Assembly (NCBI GenBank): GCA_003695505.1
Contig: RFIY01000102.1
Coordinates: forward strand, 1 to 8,268
Source of the DNA: J088 sp003695505 [NCBI: Candidatus Dadabacteria bacterium]
GTDB lineage: Bacteria > J088
Length of the DNA stretch: 8,268 nt
Reading direction: 5' to 3'
The notes beneath the pieces were generated by a model. The model was not told where the DNA came from. It did no database searches and was given only the letters and a program-made list of their open reading frames with translations. The translations under genes and the position numbers were made by a program. Of this stretch, positions 6,101 through 8,268 are shown piece by piece. Every line of letters begins with the position of its first letter. The first letter of the stretch is position 1.

Positions 6101-8268
6101 AGCCAGGCGCCAGCGAACGTAGCGACCAGCGGCACGTCTCGTAACGTCTCGAACTCGAGTGGCGAGGCGACGGGGACATATGGCGAGCCAACCACCGCGC
6201 TGACCGCCAACTGGACCGTTGCCGGATCCGACCAGCCTGTACCGTCGCTGACACGATACGTGAAGTGGTCCTTACCCGCGAAGTCGGTTACAGGACGCCA
6301 TACAAAGAATCCGGTCGTTGCATCGAATTGCAGCGACCCAAATGACGGCCCGGACACCACGGCATACGACAGTGGGTCACCATCCACGTCCACACCAACG
6401 ACCTGTCCCGAAAGGGGCCTGTTGCCTGGACCGGAAAGTTGCTGTGGCATTGCGACCGGCAGATCGTTGACCGGCGTAATATCCAGCCAGATCCTTGCTG
6501 GCGCACTCTCGGTAATGCCATCGGAGGCGACGACGACAAACGAATCCAGTCCATGACTGTCCGGTGTCGGCTTGTAGCTGAATGCCCCATCCGATGCCAG
6601 CACCGTCAGATGTCCGTGTCTCGGTCCTTCAAGTAACCGAAACGTCAACATGTCACCATCGGGGTCTGTGGCCTGAATCTGGCCGGAAAGAACACTGTCC
6701 TCCGCGCCCGTCAGGACCGCAGCGTACACTACCGGCGGATCGTTGAGATTCACTACAAAGGTAAGCGAGCTACTGTATCCTGCATTGCCAGCGCGGTCGC
6801 GGGCATGCCCGGTCCAGACATGCACACCTTCCGTCAACCCGGAAACCGTAACCGCCCGAACATCACCCGTCACGGCCTGCATCTGTCGCTCGCCGCCGTC
6901 GACCTTGATCGCAACGTGATCGCCCGGCACACCGGTCAGGACATCCGTCACGGCAACGACGAATGTCACTTCGGTCGTGCGCAACCGAGCACCGGATCCC
7001 GGCGCCAACAAACGTATTGTCGGCGGCGTCCGGTCCACGACCACACTCTGCAGGACAGAGCGGCCAATGTTGCCGGCGCGATCGCGCGCGATCAGTTGCC
7101 AGTGGTGCACGCCTTCTCCGGTCGTCAAGGGCGCCGCGAACCGTACAGCCGTACCCGGCGCCGGATAGGTCACGCCGTCAAACATGACGCCTGTCGCCTC
7201 AGTCACGACGCCGGCGCGGTCATCCTGCACGATTCCTGACAAGATCAGAGGATCAGCATTGGTCGGCGCGCCATCCGGTGGGAACAGTCCCGTCCAATGC
7301 GGCGGCGTTCGGTCAATCAGGAGCGAAACACTCGTCACTGCACGGTTGCCGGCCCGATCCTGGATGCTCGCCCTGAACAGGTAACTGCCCTCTTCCGGCA
7401 ACGGAAACGCGAACGAAGCCCCACCATCCGAAGCGACCACCCATGAACCGAGATCGAGCTCATCCAGCGCAAGCACCGCCGTGGACAGGTCGACCCCGGA
7501 CCCGGCGTCTTGCCAGGCCACGTCAAACTCCACCTCCGTGGCGCGTCCCACATATGGCGCGTCTGGTTGCCGGATTGCAATCTGCGGGGACACGCCATCT
7601 ACAGTGGCTTCTGCCACCTGTATCACCGGCAGCCAGGCCGCGATATGCATCTTCCAGATACCGGGCTGCCCGATCATCACGAGCGCCTCGCGAAGCTCCT
7701 CCAGCAACGACGCCTGTGCATGGGCAAATGCGCGGGTTGCGGCCTTGTTCCCGGGAAATTTGACCTCGACACGCGCCTTGATGCGGCCATCGTCCTGCTC
7801 TGCTTTCGCCTTGATCAGCGCCAGTGGACGTCCCGGACGAACTTCCAGCACCGAAAGCTGCTCGAGCAGGACCGGCAACAAACGCGCTCCGACAAACGAC
7901 AGGTCAGCACCCGATTGTTGGGCGACGCCGGCCAGCGCCCCATGGAAAAGCGAGGCACCGCCATCCGCCATCTCGTTCACGGTCCAGGTGTCATCGAGGC
8001 GCACGGCAACTGCTGGCAGCGGGCGCGACTCGTCCGGTTCTGCTGCATCCACCTCGATGTATATCCGTGCTCCGCGCGGTGCATCAAGAAGCTGCCACCA
8101 CGCGTCGGCCACCAATGCCCACCAGGACATTCGCAGTGGCCAGGCGACCGCCCCCGATACACGGTATGCCGTCAACCAGGGCAACCAGCGCCCTCGTCGG
8201 ATCTCAACGAGAAACGTCGCTTCCGTTCCTGCAGCCGAGACCTCGGAAGAGAACGCCTGCACCCGGTA
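1..8268 (-). CDS. Giant Rhs/YD-repeat protein with Ig-like, cadherin-like and Cys-rich modules (partial at both ends)
   Basis: This frame is open for all 2,756 codons of the window, with no start or stop, so it is an internal fragment of a still larger protein. Seen in the translation: DRAGN/DRTPP Ig-like modules (about 224-510), DxDGD cadherin-like modules (511-788), a carboxypeptidase-regulatory-like domain (837-905), the Rhs block ending in WRVPIRH near 1120, GSVVEC and LVGTPYTLWYSS (1188-1215), WLLDVHHQYDP (1442-1452), NHL-like blades, then many YD repeats such as YDPFGRL, YDANGNR and YDALGNL up to the start of the Rhs core. In this family the YD repeats form a hollow beta-cocoon that can enclose a C-terminal domain, often a toxin released by self-cleavage. 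That end is outside the window, so toxin function is inferred only. About 38 of 40 cysteines sit in two clusters, which suggests export. No signal peptide, transmembrane segment or PAAR domain is visible. A self-associating or host-contact surface protein is an alternative. Family assignment is very secure; function is not. Confidence 0.96.
121..2235 (-). repeat. YD-repeat shell (residues 2012-2716)
   Basis: It opens with DGRELYVFDRKGRHLETFD (2012-2030) and LTRFERDATGELIGVVSPYG (2058-2077), both family hallmarks of the first strands of the Rhs cocoon. Clear YD repeats follow at 2125 (YDPFGRL), 2302 (YDANGRI), 2323 (YDAAGNL), 2540 (YDSDGLL), 2625 (YDDRGRL), 2645 (YDANGNR) and 2701 (YDALGNL), with W-D/N variants between them (WDSRGLL, WDANRRL, WNRDKQL, WNEFGEP). 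The repeats stack as a spiral of beta-hairpins around a cavity. Between about 2170 and 2295 the YD pattern fades, but the order SPEGR...VINGRSW...YD...VSPAGR is known in other large Rhs proteins, so this is a family segment, not an insertion. No cysteines occur here. Confidence 0.95.
2236..2853 (-). other. NHL-like beta-propeller, second part (residues 1806-2011)
   Basis: Blade-like units resume after the Cys-rich insert: VRELFVEADGSLLVVM...GVRRTPSGTV (about 1818-1847), LVDVGWVPSGVAWALLRKPDGTQLVNRYDKFG (1867-1898, in shorter pieces), LAALESNREGRLFVVT...VAEVDG (1916-1941) and YRLQAGPRGRLFLLE (1969-1983). The pattern PxG-x-LYV/LFV followed by a polar turn matches NHL/Rhs propellers. Two isolated cysteines, 1935 and 1961, are the only ones outside the two clusters. 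The segment leads directly into the YD shell at DGRELYVFD. Blade number and boundaries are approximate. Confidence 0.7.
2875..3480 (-). other. Cys-rich insert inside the propeller (residues 1597-1798, 30 cysteines)
   Basis: This 202-residue segment has 30 cysteines (about 15%), while the rest of the 2,756 residues has ten. It begins right after the blade end TTVLGGGAL and finishes at DCQTDIDWTF, where blade-like sequence resumes. Inside, in order, are six cysteines in an irregular block (1597-1634), a glycine-rich linker (SSGGGYGG), three tandem CxC repeats (1646-1710), and a block with two CC pairs (1738-1739 and 1758-1759) and further cysteines to 1798. The phrase V-C-x-P...D-C appears three times (1625-1634, 1766-1771, 1786-1798). 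The even count and the lack of His clusters favour disulfides. I do not recognise a named domain; it is not a standard EGF pattern. Confidence 0.85.
3139..3333 (-). repeat. Three tandem CxC-x6-C-x5-C repeats (residues 1646-1710)
   Basis: Three units of 24-25 residues share four cysteines each: 1646/1648/1655/1661, 1671/1673/1680/1686 and 1695/1697/1704/1710. Their cores read CECPPDDLACREANGC, CPCPPEDFACQAEMGC and CPCAPDDYTCQEALAC, so the consensus is C-x-C-[PA]-P-[DE]-D-[hydrophobic]-x-C-[RQ]-x4-C. Units are separated by variable Pro/Gly/Ser-rich spacers of 8-9 residues. The DNA of the last two units is also visibly similar, so they arose by tandem duplication and then diverged. I cannot name the family; each unit could form a two-disulfide mini-domain. 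Confidence 0.88.
3481..3789 (-). other. NHL-like beta-propeller, first part (residues 1494-1596)
   Basis: Two blade-like units are visible: IGAVAAAPDGQVYLSW...VHLSRIDRTGRV (about 1501-1536) and APLAFDREERLLFVEQ...VVRRLERDGTVTTVLGGG (about 1549-1594). The order hydrophobic strand, D/P-x-G turn, LYL/LFV strand, then (R)(I/L)xRxG, is that of NHL blades. In Rhs proteins and teneurins these precede the YD shell. The final TTVLGGGALC corresponds to the family's TTVAGxGxC, normally followed by another blade. Here the reading frame instead enters a long cysteine-rich insert. Confidence 0.75.
3871..4689 (-). other. Rhs plug-like segment, LVGTPY to LLLGNGERIRA (residues 1194-1466)
   Basis: It begins at LVGTPYTLWYSS-x-x-VPGR (1204-1221), which matches the family motif VTGTPFxLHYxSDRVPGR. 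It ends with FLGWLLDVHHQYDP (1439-1452) and LLLGNGERIRA (1457-1467), the family's GGWTLxVHHxYDPxxxxLYLGDG. In structures of this family and of teneurins, the region between the transthyretin-like domain and the propeller includes a beta-sandwich that plugs the end of the YD cocoon; that role is inferred here. The middle (about 1237-1400) is divergent, basic and proline-rich (STPRPRPPVSR at 1350-1360) and has lower GC than its surroundings. Confidence 0.78.
4690..4815 (-). other. Small cysteine cluster before the Rhs plug region (residues 1152-1193)
   Basis: Eight cysteines occur in 42 residues, at 1152, 1156, 1166, 1171, 1173, 1178, 1184 and 1193, after a basic stretch (NRRRGDNDRR). It contains a CPC pair and many Pro, Asp and Glu residues. 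In related Rhs proteins this spot is usually a low-complexity acidic/proline spacer that ends in C-x-x-x-GSIIECQNQ. The last two cysteines here (1184, 1193) fit that known pair; the other six look like an addition. An even number and close spacing suggest a disulfide knot. Metal binding is possible but no histidine-cysteine pattern points to it. Confidence 0.8.
4849..5442 (-). other. Conserved Rhs beta-rich segment ending WRVPIRH (residues 943-1140)
   Basis: This block lies between the carboxypeptidase-regulatory domain and the first cysteine cluster. Several phrases match what I know of large environmental Rhs proteins: FLPPG (955-959), FTNGPLGPLAMPGALP (984-999), VGYTYAVDWSVEEL (1002-1015), the VDNFLDIPIG strand (1034-1043), the WRPEENGYVFK turn (1058-1068), an FSDDEL helix (1101-1106) and WRVPIRHLSVWDLN (1120-1133). 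In the family it is a beta-rich piece before the plug region and has no known catalytic role. No cysteine is present. Matches are from memory and not aligned, so the start boundary is approximate. Confidence 0.78.
5554..5760 (-). other. Carboxypeptidase-regulatory/transthyretin-like domain (residues 837-905)
   Basis: The segment begins with VLRGRVVDQRGEPLAGVRVSV, the classic opening of a carboxypeptidase-regulatory-like beta-sandwich: GxVxDxxGxPLxGVxV. It continues with a glycine turn and the SRLDGVYDL strand, then LEYRKSGYLP. It is preceded by FLYSGPDPVQ-x-GVDP (815-828), a lead-in I recall from other large bacterial Rhs proteins. The fold carries no catalytic residues and acts as a structural module. 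It sits just before the Rhs-specific part, the same relative place that the transthyretin-like domain has in teneurins. Confidence 0.88.
5905..6738 (-). repeat. Tandem cadherin-like modules, third copy degenerate (residues 511-788)
   Basis: The first two modules have the typical bacterial cadherin-like (VCBS/Ig-type) pattern: a release-like LSGQ motif, a DPDGD (535-539) or DVDGD (627-631) acidic loop, an LTF/LSY strand, a GHL or GSL turn, and a late LDSFVVVASDG or KDHFTYRVSDG strand. The ITPVND linker joins them. The acidic loops are known in this family to bind calcium, which would stiffen a stalk. A third unit (about 693-788) keeps the later half (GRFRYTPA, QDSFMYRVRVNG) but lacks the DxDGD loop, so it is probably a degenerate or calcium-free copy. 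Such modules are common in adhesins and secreted giant proteins. Domain type is secure; exact boundaries are approximate. Confidence 0.87.
6739..7599 (-). repeat. Three tandem bacterial Ig-like modules (residues 224-510)
   Basis: Three consecutive modules of about 92-99 residues each end in the same signature: DRAGN at 304-308, 396-400 and 491-495. Each is followed by a beta strand and a linker (DRTPP at 319-323 and 412-416, NDPP at 510-512) that opens the next module. The strand before each DRAGN has an aromatic/hydrophobic pattern (YLFRASIQ, HHWQLIAR, HVWTGHAR). This is the usual form of Ig-like or fibronectin-like modules in large secreted bacterial proteins, where they act as stalks or adhesive arms. 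Similarity between copies is at protein level and concentrated at the module ends; the DNA has diverged, so the duplication is not recent. They place the Rhs part away from the N-terminal anchor or export region. Confidence 0.88.
7621..8268 (-). other. Unassigned Trp-rich N-terminal segment of the Rhs protein (residues 1-216)
   Basis: I do not recognise this part of the protein. It has no cysteine and no obvious repeat. Residues 28-58 contain seven tryptophans, including the pairs SWW and AWW, in a stretch that alternates hydrophobic and small residues. After it come short beta-like runs (ARIYIEVDA, AVAVRLDDTW) and an amphipathic helix-like stretch around 178-200 (LLEELREAL). The order suggests a folded alpha/beta domain rather than a linker. 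It continues upstream out of the window, so its length and the protein's true start are unknown. Met47 is the first in-frame ATG (8128-8130), but it is not followed by a signal peptide and has no purine-rich site before it, so it is unlikely to be the start. The role could be export, surface anchoring or assembly; nothing in the sequence decides this. Confidence 0.6.

Noticed and set aside
4891-6144. Long plus-strand open frame of 417 codons
   Set aside because: It is antisense to well-recognised Rhs and cadherin-like sequence, its product has no family features, and open antisense frames are expected opposite GC-rich coding DNA.
5517-6254. Minus-strand open frame of 245 codons in another register
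   Set aside because: It overlaps the main frame completely; the product is Ser/Arg-rich out-of-frame sequence, while the main frame here gives clear domain motifs.
7080-7093. Perfect palindrome gatcgcgcgcgatc
   Set aside because: It falls within codons for the conserved DRA of an Ig-like module and is explained by codon choice; no second copy or regulatory context is present.
8128-8130. In-frame ATG (Met47) as a possible start of the gene
   Set aside because: The frame is open upstream to the window edge, no purine-rich ribosome site precedes it and no signal peptide follows, so the start is most likely outside the window.

Overview
The whole window is the inside of one very large gene on the minus strand. 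Translating the complement in the frame whose codons fall on positions 1-3, 4-6 and so on gives 2,756 consecutive codons (8268 down to 1) with no stop. Neither the start nor the end of the gene lies in the window. There is no intergenic DNA, promoter, ribosome binding site, terminator, RNA gene, CRISPR array or mobile element that I can support. Residue numbers below count from residue 1 at 8266-8268.

The product is a giant Rhs/YD-repeat protein, a family that includes polymorphic toxins, Tc-toxin BC shells and animal teneurins. From N to C terminus it reads: (1) an unassigned, tryptophan-rich segment (8268-7621); (2) three bacterial Ig-like modules, each ending in DRAGN (7599-6739); (3) two clear and one degenerate cadherin-like modules, two with a DxDGD motif (6738-5905); (4) a carboxypeptidase-regulatory/transthyretin-like domain (5760-5554); (5) a conserved Rhs beta-rich segment (5442-4849); (6) a small cysteine cluster (4815-4690); (7) the GSVVEC...LVGTPY...VPGR plug-like segment of Rhs proteins (4689-3871); (8) an NHL-like beta-propeller (3789-3481 and 2853-2236), interrupted by a 202-residue insert with 30 cysteines (3480-2875); (9) a long YD-repeat shell (2235-121); (10) the beginning of the Rhs-associated core (120-1). 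The window stops before the self-cleavage site and the variable C-terminal domain that would show whether this is a toxin. Those, and any immunity gene, would lie to the left of position 1.

The organism is probably a Gram-negative bacterium of roughly 60% GC. The style (Ig/cadherin tandems, carboxypeptidase-regulatory domain, Cys-rich inserts, very long Rhs chain) resembles large secreted Rhs proteins of environmental delta- and gammaproteobacteria, but the sequence does not fix the taxon. No PAAR or other type VI secretion adaptor is visible in this part. The many cysteines, almost all in two clusters, suggest an extracellular or periplasmic oxidising location. The most unusual feature is the Cys-rich insert in the propeller, which carries three tandem CxC-x6-C-x5-C repeats.
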